Part shown: piece after piece, positions 35,801 to 47,149 of the stretch
Layout: each line of letters starts with the position of its first letter
Position numbering within the stretch: position 1 is the first letter of the stretch
Source of the DNA: Ciona intestinalis
Lineage: Eukaryota; Chordata; Ascidiacea; Phlebobranchia; Cionidae
Direction of reading: 5' to 3'
Assembly: GCF_000224145.3 (NCBI RefSeq)
Contig: NC_020172.2
Location: forward strand, 6,038,983 to 6,102,982
Length of the DNA: 64,000 nucleotides
Program-made: the position numbers and the translations under genes
The notes under the pieces: model-generated
Told to the model about the DNA's origin: nothing
The model's database searches: none
Seen by the model: only the letters and a program-made list of their open reading frames with translations

Positions 35801-38800
35801 ACTCCTTTTTTCATCATAGGGAATTCCCCTCCAAAGCCTAAGCAATCAATTGGATCAGGTGCGGTAATTATGATATCACATTTATTTATTATGACATCAC
35901 AACAATTGCATGCATTGTCTGTTTGTTGGTTGTATTTATTGTAATTATTGAATGTTGTTTATTATTAATTAAAACTAAACATCATGAAGACATTCGTAAC
36001 AAAGTACCCGCTATCTTAATTCTAACTTTCCCTGTCTCTTATTAAAAGAAATAATTATTCCACTGGGCGGCATCGAACTCAGGACATCGTAGTTTGTTCC
36101 CACTCGCTTCAACTGTTAAACCTCCAATTCCAATTCCATGTCAAATGTTGCAATGTATTCCTGGTGTATTCACTTTTGCAAACATAAACCAAAATATTAA
36201 TTTGGTGCCAAACGATATAAACCAGCAATTTCCATCCACAGACCTTCTGGGGCAGTTCAAGTCTGCCCGTGAGAATGCGGTGCGCAGTGCGGCCAAGAAA
36301 CAGGACCGTGCACTCAAGTCAGTGGTGGCCCTCACCCGTATGGGGCGTACCCCCTCACCCACAAAGAAGAAACCCCAGCCAGAGAATTTACCCGATAAAA
36401 ACGCGGATCGTATTATTAACAGCAAGTCNNNNNNNNNNNNNNNNNNNNNNNNNNNNNNNNNNNNNNNNNNNNNNNNNNNNNNNNNNNNNNNNNNNNNNNN
36501 NNNNNNNNNNNNNNNNNNNNNNNNNNNNNNNNNNNNNNNNNNNNNNNNNNNNNNNNNNNNNNNNNNNNNNNNNNNNNNNNNNNNNNNNNNNNNNNNNNNN
36601 NNNNNNNNNNNNNNNNNNNNNNNNNNNNNNNNNNNNNNNNNNNNNNNNNNNNNNNNNNNNNNNNNNNNNNNNNNNNNNNNNNNNNNNNNNNNNNNNNNNN
36701 NNNNNNNNNNNNNNNNNNNNNNNNNNNNNNNNNNNNNNNNNNNNNNNNNNNNNNNNNNNNNNNNNNNNNNNNNNNNNNNNNNNNNNNNNNNNNNNNNNNN
36801 NNNNNNNNNNNNNNNNNNNNNNNNNNNNNNNNNNNNNNNNNNNNNNNNNNNNNNNNNNNNNNNNNNNNNNNNNNNNNNNNNNNNNNNNNNNNNNNNNNNN
36901 NNNNNNNNNNNNNNNNNNNNNNNNNNNNNNNNNNNNNNNNNNNNNNNNNNNNNNNNNNNNNNNNNNNNNNNNNNNNNNNNNNNNNNNNNNNNNNNNNNNN
37001 NNNNNNTACTTATACAAACCCCATGAGGATATCGGGTTCAATGCTCGACACTGGTAGGCACATGTGTCCTTGGGCAAGACACTTAACAGCAATTACTCCA
37101 ACCCAGTGGTAACTAATGGGTTGCAGCAACCTGAGTGTTTGGGTAATGGGTCAACTCGTACAATGTTATTATACATACAGAGCATCCCCGGTTGAAAGCA
37201 GTCGGACATCGGTCCTTTCATCTTCCACGGTTACCGGGAGGAAGGAGGAGAGTGATGGGAGTGGGAGGAGAGAGAGGAGGTGGGTGTGGTGGGGGCGTGG
37301 TTGGGGATTGGACCCATTCTTTTTTGGAAAAAAGGGGATAAAAGATTGTAAATAAAAAGAATCTAATTTTAATCATTTTATTTGAATGAGAGACTTTAAA
37401 GACTGACGATGCCATTTAGGCGAAATATATATCTCTATTAATAACTAGTGGTTGGACTTGATTTTTGTCTGTTACGTTTTCATAGCACCAGATCATTACT
37501 GTATTTTACTATACAAGAATCGTTCAACCATATCAGCACCAGATCAGGGTCAGATTCGCAGAATTTATCTAATTTTGAACATGTGTAACAAATGTTAGTT
37601 GGCTTGTTTATCTCCTCACCATTATATAAGGATGAGGTAATATTGTATAAATGTCGTTCACCAGCAGGGATGATCGTCGAGGTCGTTCTCATGGTCGATC
37701 ACGTGACGATCATGATCGGCGTGATCACGGGAGTCCATCACGAAGAAGAGGGAGGTCGCGATCACGTGATCGTGAAATTGAACCTCGTGAACGATCACGT
37801 GAGAGGGAACTTGATCGCGATGAGCGGGCAAGGAAATCACAGCGTGATATGTGAGTGTTTAATATTATATATGGGTGAGGTGCTTGCACGCCGAACCATC
37901 GACTGTCGTTACAACGCGGATATTCTAAGTTTTAAGTGAAAAATAAAATAAAATACAAAAAGTGAAAAATAAAATAAAATACAAAACAACTCGTACAATA
38001 TACTGAGCAGCATATACAATACATATTCAAGTAACTAATATGAAGTTAACAATATCCCCTGCTCAGCTACCATCGAGCGGTAAGCCCGTACAAACACCAC
38101 CCCGAGGATCCCCCTTACCCACGCAGGGAACCCCCCTACCCCCGTTCTCGTGACCCACGTTCCGACGAACCCGATTGGGTTGAAGAGTTTCGTCGTCGTC
38201 GTGCCAATGATGATGATCATGTGACGCGTCGCGCATGGGTGAACGACCCTCGCTGGAAGTAAGATTTCTTTGTTTGTTGATTTTGGGGACGTTATATTCG
38301 CAAGGATACAATGACCATCGAACTTAATTCTTTAATTAATACATTGGTTGTAATGTTTACTAATTAATGCAGTGTGGAAAATTCCAGGGTTGGCCTGCCC
38401 ACCCTGCCACCCCAGGTTTGGTGCCTATACATAAATTTAATATATGATATCTAAGGATAAATTTAATATATGATATCTATGTAGAGATAAGCGTCGAGAG
38501 TTCGACATCAACGAGTACGAGCGCGATGTGCGGAAAGCCACGTCTTATAATAGCGACTTTGAACAGGTGGGTGGTAATGGTTGTCTTTGTCTCTTCCAAT
38601 ACGATAGGGAAGAATAAATTAATTAAAACAACAAAGAGAAAGGAATTAGCTGCGAAACAACAGTCGTTAAAACAAGTTCTGGATAAATGTCAAATAACTC
38701 CCAATGTAAGGGGACATAGGTTGTAAAAAACAAAACATTGGTGAACACCCCTTAAACCTCAGTTTTCTTTGCAGCCTCAACGTAAACAAATGTTTCCGAG

Positions 38801-39270
38801 CAAGTTGATGGCTAAGGGGAATCCCCCACCTGGTAGGAAGCACCCAGGGGGGAATCCCCGGGGTAATAATGACTGGATGAGAGACTTGAAAGAAAACAAC
38901 AAGAAGGCAGCGAAGAATCGGTGAGTGTGGTGCGCTGGTGGCTGGGGGTTGGCATGATGTGGTATAGGCGCCAAACCTGGGGTGGCAGGGTGTGCAGGCC
39001 AACCCTAATTTTCTACACTACATTAATCAGTAAACATTACAACCAATAAGTTAGATTTGTTTCACAGGATTGTGTGTCTAACTATCCCTGCCTCCCTGTG
39101 TTTATAAAAAAGTTGACGCCAATGAATATGATGTAATAATCGCATGGGTTACTAAGGGTCACTGTGATTGTGACATAATAATCAGTAGTCGTAATAATTG
39201 CATGAATTATTATTTTGAAATATTTATGCTTATATTATTTCTATGTGGCAGTTTCGGAAACATTCGTTGA
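26882..39270 (+). CDS. Large low-complexity Gln/Pro/Arg/Asp-rich protein, unidentified
   Basis: Visible exons: 26882-27127, 27523-27563, 27920-28260, 28594-28731, 28944-29053, 29116-29138, 29265-29935, 30243-31101, 32511-gap, gap-33573, 33811-33925, 34208-34364, 34697-34806, 35007-35070, 35409-35537, 35820-35858, 36242-gap, 37181-37279, 37665-37850, 38067-38258, 38485-38566, 38775-38920, 39252-39270. The N-terminus (MADVDYYQSGNPRYDSRGYD) is Tyr/Asn/Gln/Arg-rich. A poly-Gln region spans 29530-29860, RGFPNDRG-type repeats 30430-30900. Short ordered-looking islands are GVRAVKNLFDKPG (30243), QFKSARENAVRSAAKKQDRA (36255) and DEPDWVEEFRRRRANDDD (38160); an RS/RD-rich block lies at 37670-37850. No transmembrane segment or named domain seen. 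The exon junctions agree in phase, including 37279 to 37665, so I treat it as one gene. The name is open; a junction or RNA-binding scaffold is only a guess. Confidence 0.7.
27356..27450 (+). repeat. Family-C repeat
   Basis: Core taggcttgttttaacgactc, tttccttttcttcattgttt and tcttcgagatcgtattaaag, in the intron before the 27523 exon. Confidence 0.7.
27646..27791 (+). mobile_element. MITE-like element, family B
   Basis: A ~150-bp non-coding element beginning ggcgccaaacctggggtgg and ending cctcccctgtgtttataaa; complete copies end gtttggtgcctat. The inner block attaatcagtaaacattac, then gttagatttgtttcacagga, is shared by all copies. Confidence 0.8.
29530..29860 (+). repeat. CAA/CAG-rich poly-Gln tract in coding exon
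   Basis: Runs of CAA with some CAG, separated by Tyr/Asn/Asp codons, code for several Gln runs (longest about 9-10). It is in frame with the exon, so likely polymorphic in length. Confidence 0.85.
30430..30900 (+). repeat. Degenerate Arg-Gly-Phe-Pro coding repeat
   Basis: Repeats of the type RRGFPNDRG / NRRGFPQDRE, built from aggggattccccaatgatag-like DNA, in frame within exon 30243-31101. Confidence 0.8.
31793..31957 (+). mobile_element. MITE-like element, family B, complete
   Basis: Both ends are visible: ggcaccaaacctggggttcc at the left and agtttggtgcctataa at the right, so the terminal inverted repeat is about ggcaccaaac. Confidence 0.85.
32562..33217. other. Assembly gap (656 N)
   Basis: The gap begins inside or next to the Pro-rich exon that opens at 32511 and ends before the Pro/Asp/Tyr-rich exon that closes at 33573. 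Confidence 0.99.
34418..34640 (-). mobile_element. tRNA-derived SINE, minus strand, with tail
   Basis: On the minus strand: a B-box-like tagtggttcaagactcg near 34590, body accattgtgggcgtatgtgt, then tail ttacatatgcggtaacttg and gagcacgaggtgtatgaaac. It lies in an intron of the low-complexity gene. Confidence 0.75.
35263..35365. mobile_element. Family-A element, truncated
   Basis: Holds cgtgaggatacggttttata, then tttactaccaaatgggacg and agatgtcccatcctacccca. Only the right half of the element remains. Confidence 0.7.
35573..35724 (-). mobile_element. MITE-like element, family B, complete
   Basis: Minus-strand copy from ggggccaaacacaggggagg to accccaggtttggtgcctat. Confidence 0.85.
36429..37006. 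other. Assembly gap (578 N)
   Basis: It interrupts the low-complexity gene after the exon that opens at 36242. Confidence 0.99.
37055..37150 (+). mobile_element. SINE body fragment
   Basis: Holds atgtgtccttgggcaagaca, then ccaacccagtggtaactaat and ggttgcagcaacctgagtgt. Confidence 0.65.
38339..38428 (-). mobile_element. Family-B element, truncated
   Basis: Only the right half remains: attggttgtaatgtttacta to ccccaggtttggtgcctata. Confidence 0.75.
38966..39117 (+). mobile_element. MITE-like element, family B
   Basis: Copy from aggcgccaaacctggggtgg to cctccctgtgtttataaaaa, in the last intron of the low-complexity gene. Confidence 0.8.
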
Positions 39271-40246
39271 CTGGATTCATAGAAATGTTATATAAGGTAA
39301 AACATAGAAATATCATAATAATATTTCAATGTTGTCACAGTGTCCATAGCAACCCATAGTTTCATCATAATAGGCACCAAACTTATTGGTTGTAATGTTT
39401 ACTGATTATTGCAGTGCAGAAAATTAGGGTTAACCTGCCCACCCTGCCACTCCAGGTTTGGCACCTATGCTCTTATTACATAACAATACCCATTTATGAC
39501 ATCATACACCACCATTATGACATCACAACCCTTTAGTTTCAGATGATGTTCCAGTGATTCCAGTTGAAAACTTCGCAGTGTTTCCAGTTTTTTATGCAAA
39601 TCATGATCACATTTCTATTTTTTGTAAATCTTTTTACACAATTTCATATATCTGCGGTGCTGTTGTGTGATGGACAAGTATTTTATGCGTTTTATATTTT
39701 TAGATCATCTATAAATTGTGTAAATTAATTAATTGTCATTGTGATTGATTAGTTGGCATTGTGACATCATAATCACAATCGTTACTGCCTCGATACAAAA
39801 TCATGTTATTTCTATGGTGCGTGTGTATAGCTGCTCACATGTATTACAACATTCACTAATATTTGTGTCGTTGTTGTTGTTTGGGTTGAAACGTGATATT
39901 TATCTCTTTAAACACGATAGCGAAAATCATGTTATTTAAAGAACGAAAGAAGGGAATTTGTAGCAAAACAAAATAGTTTGTTCATGAAGTTGACGATTCT
40001 TGTATCAAAACAACAGTCACAATAAGAACGAAGTAACAGCCAAACAACAACCATTATGACATGCAGAAGTAAAATAATTTAAAGAACTTTAGTTCAATAA
40101 CACGCATGTTATTCAGGGAGGTTGTGGAATATATCCCAACAATCGCTGTTTAGAATTAAGCTTTTTAATAAGAGACTATTATGACATCACAATAGATTGG
40201 TAATTTTATTTAAACAGGTAAATATTGCACATTCAGCATTATGACA
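39271..40246. other. Interval between convergent gene ends
   Basis: Contains a truncated family-B element (39372-39468, minus), a family-C repeat (39897-39975, minus) and several TGACATCA octamers (39491, 39520, 39757, 40181). No coding exon recognised. Confidence 0.55.
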
Positions 40247-40903
40247 TCATAAAGCATTGTCCTCGTTAATCTGTTTCATTGATTTTAATTCATTAATTTT
40301 TTGTCGAAGAATTTGCCCTCTGGTCGAAATTTGTTCGAAAAGTTTTCGTAAATCTGAACTTCCTTCTGAAAGTTCCTCATTGGTCGAGAGAAACTTGGTC
40401 ACCTGTGATGTCATAAATGGTATTGTGATATCATTAAAGTTGGCATATATCGCATGGCTTCCGAAACTTTTGCTTCTGATTCCTTTATAATCGAATTAAC
40501 TTGATCGAACTATTGTATAAAGTATATATTGATGATATTGTATTTAAAAAAAGAAAAAATCATAAAAAAGTAAACTTTTGGACGGACAAATGAAATAAAA
40601 AAAGTTATTAAAATTCTAATGTAAACTACCTCGTTATATCTTTCTTCAATTTTCATTATTTCAACATTTTCATCTGAATCCTCTTTGGCGTCAATAAACT
40701 CTGTATAGAAACATATAATTATTATGTGCAACACTGGGAAAGAGAAACACTGGCTACGTCATACCTTCTTCGGTGACGTCATCTGCCATCGACACAAACG
40801 CGAAATCGTCATCTTTTGCGTTTGTGACGTCTTCAATTATTTCTTCTAGAGTGGGGGGTGGCGGACGAACCGCAAGTTGTTTGACGTCATTTTTACGTAA
40901 CAT
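40247..40903 (-). CDS. UPF0449 family coiled-coil protein (C19orf25-like)
   Basis: Four exons in phase give 135 residues: 40765-40903, 40630-40700, 40468-40509, 40247-40402 (TGA at 40247-40249). The N-terminal VRPPPTLEEIIEDVTNA corresponds to the TRPAPPTVEQILEDV of human C19orf25. A coiled coil follows (FDQVNSIIKESEAKV, then DLRKLFEQISTRGQILRQKI), ending INEDNAL. The family function is unknown to me. The first exon keeps CpGs and two TGACGTCA copies read as EDVT and DDVT, while the gene body has TGACATCA forms. It is divergent from SLU7. Confidence 0.75.
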
Positions 40904-41614
40904 CTCGACTTTGACATAAACAACGTAAAATATTTTGTTTATGTGATTTCTATGTCATGAGTAAAATCAGTCAGGTGTGAAACGTAAATAGAAATGTTAT
41001 AAAATTTTACACATTACCGAAAATTTGTTTGTTTTGAGATGTTTAAAGTTTGTTTTATCTTTTTATTTACTTTATATTTGAGATCGTATTCAGATTTCAA
41101 AGTTTATTAAACTTCAGACACAACAACATCTGAACACAGTTAGCTTCCCAGCTTAGTTTTGATGATGGTTTGTTTGTTTTTGTTGGAAGTCATGTAATCC
41201 GTATATGCTGATTTGTGATATTGGAAATATCAGTTCATTCTGTTGTGGAATACCAATGAATAAATAGGGTTAACAAGATAACAAAACGTATGAAATGTGT
41301 TAGGAGTTAACTAATAGAACAGTATATTTGCTTCACTAGTGGATAAGTGTGATGATCAGGGATCATTGATTGAATATATTTAAATATTTTGCTCAATGTA
41401 ACTATAGAGTTAACCATAGCTTTGAATAATCTATAAATATAGTTTTAATTTGTCATAAATATAACAGTATTTAGGCAGTGATGATATTTAAACATTTAGA
41501 TACTTTACAGTTTATTTTACAGTTCATAATTAAGTATTTGTCTTCATATACTCAGAGTTATCTGTTTCTTTAAACATCCAAATAATATGATTTGAATCTC
41601 GTCATACGATCAAG
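40904..41614. promoter_or_regulatory. Divergent promoter region, UPF0449 gene / SLU7
   Basis: The two start codons are 711 bp apart and point away from each other. The sequence is AT-rich and free of the recognised repeat families, which is unusual in this window. No TATA box or named site was singled out. Confidence 0.5.
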
Positions 41615-44600
41615 ATGATTTCTGCCACGCAACCATTGAGCCGTGATGTGGCTGTCCCGCTCAGTGATGCGGAACGTGAGAAGAGGAGAGAGGAGGAACC
41701 AAAGAAACAATCTCGGGAGGAATGGAGGAAGAAGAAGGAGCTGGAGGAAGCAAGGAAGTTGGGGAACGCTCCTGCGGAGGTGGATGAGGAGGGAAAGTGA
41801 GTGGGGGGGGGAATGGTTTATTTGTCTTCACATTGTGAGGCAACAACAGTTGTTATAACACAAGTGTTCTGTTTCTTGTGTGGATGAATGTAATTTGCAA
41901 CAATTACTCACAAAGTTACATACATGGTAATTTGCAAACGGGCATGAGGTGTATGAAACAGAACACCCGTGTTATAACTACTATCGTTTCTAGGCAACTC
42001 TGGTCTAAATCCAGTTAAAGCGTCTCACTGTATGACCTTCCATATATAGCACACGCATCTTGTTTCTAACAACCCATTCCTCCCAGAGACATCAACCCCC
42101 ATATACCACAATATATATCCACGGTCCCCTGGTACGTCGACCCCTCCCAGCGCGCCTCCCTCAAACACCAGCGATGCCAACCCGAGAAACAAGTGGAGTT
42201 CAATAAAATGAACGATTGGTATCGAAGGGGGGTCGCTGACAAACCAATCGCTACTAAGTTCAGAAAAGGGGCGTGCGCAAATTGTGGAGCGATGACGCAT
42301 AAGAAGAGGGATTGTTTAGAGGTTTGTGATGTCATAATTGGTGTATATGAGGTCATAGCTGCCAAACCTGGGGCGGCAGGGTAGGCGGGCAAATCCTTCT
42401 ATTCTGCACTGTATTAATCAGTAAACATTACAACCAATAAGTTAGATTTGTTTCACAGGATTGTGTGTCTAACTATCCCTGCCTCCCCTGTGTTTATAAA
42501 AGTTTGGCCAATTTTTTAATAAAAAAAACGAATCTACTGGTATTTAATGGATGAATATCATTACATAAGTCTGTTTCTGTTTATATTCATTAAACACAAT
42601 GCACATTGTATCGAATAAAGTTCTCGTGTACATTATGCACACAGCAGCCACAGATGGCGGGCCAAAGTACGACTTGTATTATATATAGGCCCTACCATGT
42701 AAATAGCTTGCACATATGTGTTAACATCCCCTCCAACCACAGCGTCCGCGTAGGGTTGGAGCAAAATACACAGGGGAAGGAATTGCACCCGACGAACATT
42801 TACAACCGGATCTTAACCTCGATTTTGATGGGAAGAGGGATCGATGGAACGGGTGAGTTGGGGTGGGGTGGGGTTAGGGTGAGGTCATAGTTGGCGGTGG
42901 TGTGGGGGCCAAAGGGGTCTGAGATTTAGGCAATAGTTGGCCCATTACCCTAACACCCCAAAATCAGGATGCTACAATCAAATAGTGACCACTGGTTACA
43001 ATGGTAGCAGTAAACCAGTATCTTATGGTTGCAATGCATATGCCAATGACTTCGCTGGAATGTTTTATGCTGTCAATAAAGGGGATATTTTCAAAAATGG
43101 ATAACTATTGGCATCACAATGATCCAAAATTCAATAGTTTATTAAACAATGTTTATTATGACATCATAGATACAATCCGAACCAACACAAGGAGGTCATC
43201 GAGGAATATAAAAAGATAGAAATCGCAAAACAAACGGTGAAAGCCAAGAAATTACAAGAAGAACTTATTAGTGGGAAGATGGAGGTTTACATGATGTTTG
43301 TTTAAATATTAATTCTTTCAAGTTATTTGTTGCCTGCCAACGTTTCTTCTTTATGTATGTCGTTTTTTATCGATTTTCCAAATTTTTGTAAAACTTTACT
43401 CTGCATGAATGTGCCGGTGTATTTTGCGCTGAGTACTGTGTATGCCTACGGTTGTGACATCACTGATGCCCATTATGACATCACTGATATCCATTATGAC
43501 ATCACACAGGAAGGAGGGTCAGACGACGAGGACAAATACGCTGACGCAGCGAGCATGCCGGGGACAAACTTCGACAGCAAACAAAGGATCACGGTCCGTA
43601 ACTTGAGGATCAGGGAGGATACCGCGAAATATTTACGTAATTTGAACCCGAACTCTGCTTACTACGACCCGAAGACAAGGTCGATGAGGGAGAATCCTTA
43701 CGAGGGGAGTGGAAAGGCTGCGGCTGAGTGAGTGCCGGATATAAAATATATAGTTTTGTTACATTTGTATTTGTTGCTATCTATAGGTTGAGTGAGTAAT
43801 CGTGTTGGTTGGTTTATACTTAATGTGTTTTGTTCGTTTTGCTGGTAATTCCAATCTCTTCGTTCTTTTAATTCAAAATGACCTTTGTTATTGTGATCAA
43901 TGGTATAAGTTATAACCCCCTTTGTTTAATACAGGGGTGACTTCGCTGGCGATAACTTTGTCCGACACACGGGCGATACACACGCGATGGCTCGCACGCA
44001 AAGTAAGTATAAGATTTCTATGATGTAACAATTATTGTTTGGTTATAATGCTTTGGTACTTGTATTGCTGAAGTTTTTTTAAATTATTAGTAAAATACAA
44101 ATATAAAACACATGACGTCACCCCTTGTTTTAAAAGTTAGTTTATTATGTCAAATTTTTGTGACAATCATCAGGGAATGATTGATGAAGTCTCGCCGTAT
44201 GGCAGACGAAACGTTGGGAATACACTATACGTTTTTTATACCAGATGAGCCATTGATATATTGCTTCTTCTAGTATTTCTATTAATTTTTTTTTTGCCTA
44301 TATAGAAAAAGGTCGCTGCACTCGAAATCCCTAAAATTTATCCTGAAATAATTTTTTTTTATTATTTTTACACCTATAACCATGACAACACTCTCTCTCC
44401 CCCCCCTAGTGTTCGCATGGGAGGCGGGAGATCGAGGGGTCGAAGTTCATCTACAAGCCGACCCCACGAGGTTGGAGATGCTACAGAAGTCGTTCCATGT
44501 GAGGAAGGATGAGTTCAAGAAAGACGAACAACAATCAATCCTGGCTAAGTACGGGGGGTTGGAACATCTCGATGCACCTCCCAAGGAATTGTTGCTCGCA

Positions 44601-46928
44601 CAAACTGTAAGTGGGGGTTGTGGTGTCTCTATAATGTGTATGTAAGCGTTAGATATCTGTGGGTAATGAGGTGATAGTGGTTGGTATTTGAGGGATTTTG
44701 TTTTAAGTGGACGAGGGACTGTGACTCGGATTTAGGTCAGAGTTGGCACGTTACCCCAACACCCAGGGTGCTACAACCCATTAGTGACCACTGGGTTGGA
44801 GTAATGTCTGTTAAGTGTCTTGCCAAAGGACACATGTGCCTTTTAATATCGAGCATCGAGCCCGGTATCTTTCGGTTACAATGCGCTACAATAATAATAT
44901 GATTCTAATATATGATTTCTATTATAGGAAGATTACGTTGAATACTCGCGACAAGGAAACGTCATCAAAGGGCAAGAGAAAGCGAAAACTAAGTCTAAAT
45001 ATATTGAAGATGTTTATGTTAATAACCATACTGTAAGTATTTAATCAGGGGATTCACCCATTTTGTTAATATTCATTATCGTAATGTTTTTAATTTATAA
45101 CAAAATCTTGGGTAAAATTTATTAACAATTAAAACTGGGGTGGTAGAACGTATAATGTCACCCGTGTTTAAATATCTGGATTGATATGTAACTCTAGACA
45201 CCCTTGATACAGCTATGCAGGCAATAATATATGTTGGGTAACATCCCCTCCCTTACACCTAATATACATTATCATTTATCACAGCACGATAAATTCATTC
45301 CTAACAAAATCTTGGGTGAAGTTGTTTAGCACCCCAAGCTAAAATTATCATGCAAGTTATGCAACCCTGTTTCAAAGATAACACCTCCACAGTAGATACA
45401 CATTACAACAGACTCTGTGATACCGCCTCTAACATTACCCGATATATTACAGCACGTATGGGGATCATACTGGCAAGCTGGTGTTTGGGGCTACGCGTGT
45501 TGTCACTCAACTGTTAAACAAAGTTATTGCACGGGAGAAGCGGGGAAGGCTACGAAGAAGATAGAAATACCATTAACTACTAACAATGAGAATAAGAAAG
45601 GTGAATTGTGATGTCTTACGTTAATTGTGATGTCATAGTTATGAAATTAAGTTACAAAACCGGTGTTTAAGTTGGGAAATTTTAATATGTTTTTTTTTAA
45701 GTTTGAAAAAAATCTTGATTTGTTATTGAATTTTAAAGTTTATTTTATTTAATTTTAGAAACAAAGTTGGAGAAATTGGAGAAGAAACATTCAGCGTGGA
45801 CGAAAGCGCTCGGCATTGAGCACAAGGTCCAGGAAGATGGTGGTGGGGGTAGCGAGGGTGACGGGGGTGACAGGGGTGACGATATGGAGGGTGAGGAGGG
45901 GACAAGTGGGGAAGAGGATCAACCAAAGTCTCTTCTACAGGTTAGTGTGATGATTGTGGTGGGATTGTCCCTGAGGTCATCTCAACTGTTTTACATTCAT
46001 CCTTCGTTGAGTTTCATAATGTTTTGCAGTTTCTGTGTTTATTTAGTTACCTTGGGATTATTGTATGGTTTGTTTACAGCAACATAGAGAGAAATTAAAA
46101 GAAGACATGAAGGAAAAAAAGAGAAGAAAAAAGAGAGAGAAGAAGAAAAAGAGAAGAAAGCAAAAAAAGAGAAGTTCATCAAGCAGGTTTGTTTACTTAT
46201 TGTGTGGTAAATATTCACACCAATAGTAGCGGCATCCAGCCTTGAACCCTTTCCCTCTCATCTAAAGTAAGGCATACCAGCCCTACACACCACAGCCTAT
46301 GTAGTTATGATGTCATAATGCAGTGACTCGGATTCTGACGCACCACCGGAACAAAAAATACGAAAGAAGATGCTCGGTGAAGCGGAACAAGAGAAACTTG
46401 AGAAGGAACGAAGGTTGAAACAGGTCGGATGTTTGACTAATTATGGACTAGATTGTTGAAGTAGTTTTGATTGGTTTTCATTAAATAGTGTCTGAAACAC
46501 AAAGTGCGGCATTGTGGGCTAATCGATTGAATGTTTGAGACATTTGAGTCGCTATTTCTTACTCTTCGATTTTGTAAGCGTGGGGAAAAGTAAAAGTTAT
46601 TATTATGACATCACAGTCGTTACTTTTCCCTTTATTTCTAAATCCGCACATTTTGAGAAACACTCATATTTTGCATTATTTTTGTCAAATGTTTTTTAAG
46701 TTAGCCCAGAACCGAAAAGCGGAAAGTAAAAGTTTCGTAATCACACAGGCTGTTGACAAAGAGAAGCAGCGCGTGAAAAGAGTGAATGAAATAATGAAGT
46801 TGGATGAACGTGATCGTCCATACAATAGCATGGCTGATATCAGGGAACCAACCAAGGATGAAATGGAAGCTTATATGATGAAGAAGCAAGATGCTGACGA
46901 CCCAATGGCTAAGTTTATTTCTAAGTGA
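41615..46928 (+). CDS. SLU7: Pre-mRNA splicing factor SLU7
   Basis: Thirteen exons in phase, 648 residues: 41615-41796, 42087-42321, 42743-42852, 43170-43284, 43510-43727, 43935-44002, 44410-44606, 44928-45032, 45453-45600, 45759-45940, 46080-46186, 46324-46423, 46749-46928. Hallmarks in order: [32 protein letters not shown]; the CCHC zinc knuckle [121 protein letters not shown]; a Lys-rich tract; and the end RDRPYNSM ... [13 protein letters not shown]7 acts at the second catalytic step of splicing, in 3' splice-site choice. It is longer than human SLU7 because of a Gly/Asp/Glu insert in exon 10 and the Lys/Arg tract. Several intron ends here carry the CRE-like motif. Confidence 0.97.
42360..42508 (+). 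mobile_element. MITE-like element, family B, in SLU7 intron
   Basis: Copy from gccaaacctggggcggcagg to tgtgtttataaaagtttggc. Confidence 0.8.
44735..44885 (-). mobile_element. SINE fragment in SLU7 intron
   Basis: Minus-strand body: cccattagtgaccactgggt, gtcttgccaaaggacacatg, then a degraded head. Confidence 0.6.
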
Positions 46929-46934
46929 AACGCA

Positions 46935-47095
46935 TCTGGAAACACTACTGGTTTTTCACTTATCTGGAAACACTACCGTTTTATGGTTTTCACTTGGAAA
47001 CACTGCTTGGTTTTTGATCCTGAAACACTGCTTGGTTTACTATTTATTCACTGGAAACACTGTTGAAACATTTTCACTGGAAACACTTTATCAGC
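46935..47095 (+). repeat. Irregular GGAAACACT repeats between SLU7 and SPAG16
   Basis: Five copies of TGGAAACACT and one of TGAAACACTGC, spaced 20-40 bp, lie within the 221 bp separating the convergent SLU7 and SPAG16 stop codons. They are probably in the SLU7 3' UTR. Unit edges are irregular (ctggaaacactac, cttggaaacactgc), so this is not a clean minisatellite. Confidence 0.6.
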
Positions 47096-47149
47096 TTAAA
47101 CCTTTTATTACAAACAATAGATATCATATTTTTACTAAAATAACGACAA

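Noticed and set aside
37280-37352. C-terminal extension RRWVWWGRGWGLDPFFFGKK ending at 37352
   Set aside because: A good donor (AG|gtgggt at 37279/37280) joins in phase to 37665; the extension is G-rich intron sequence read through. It remains possible as an alternative end.
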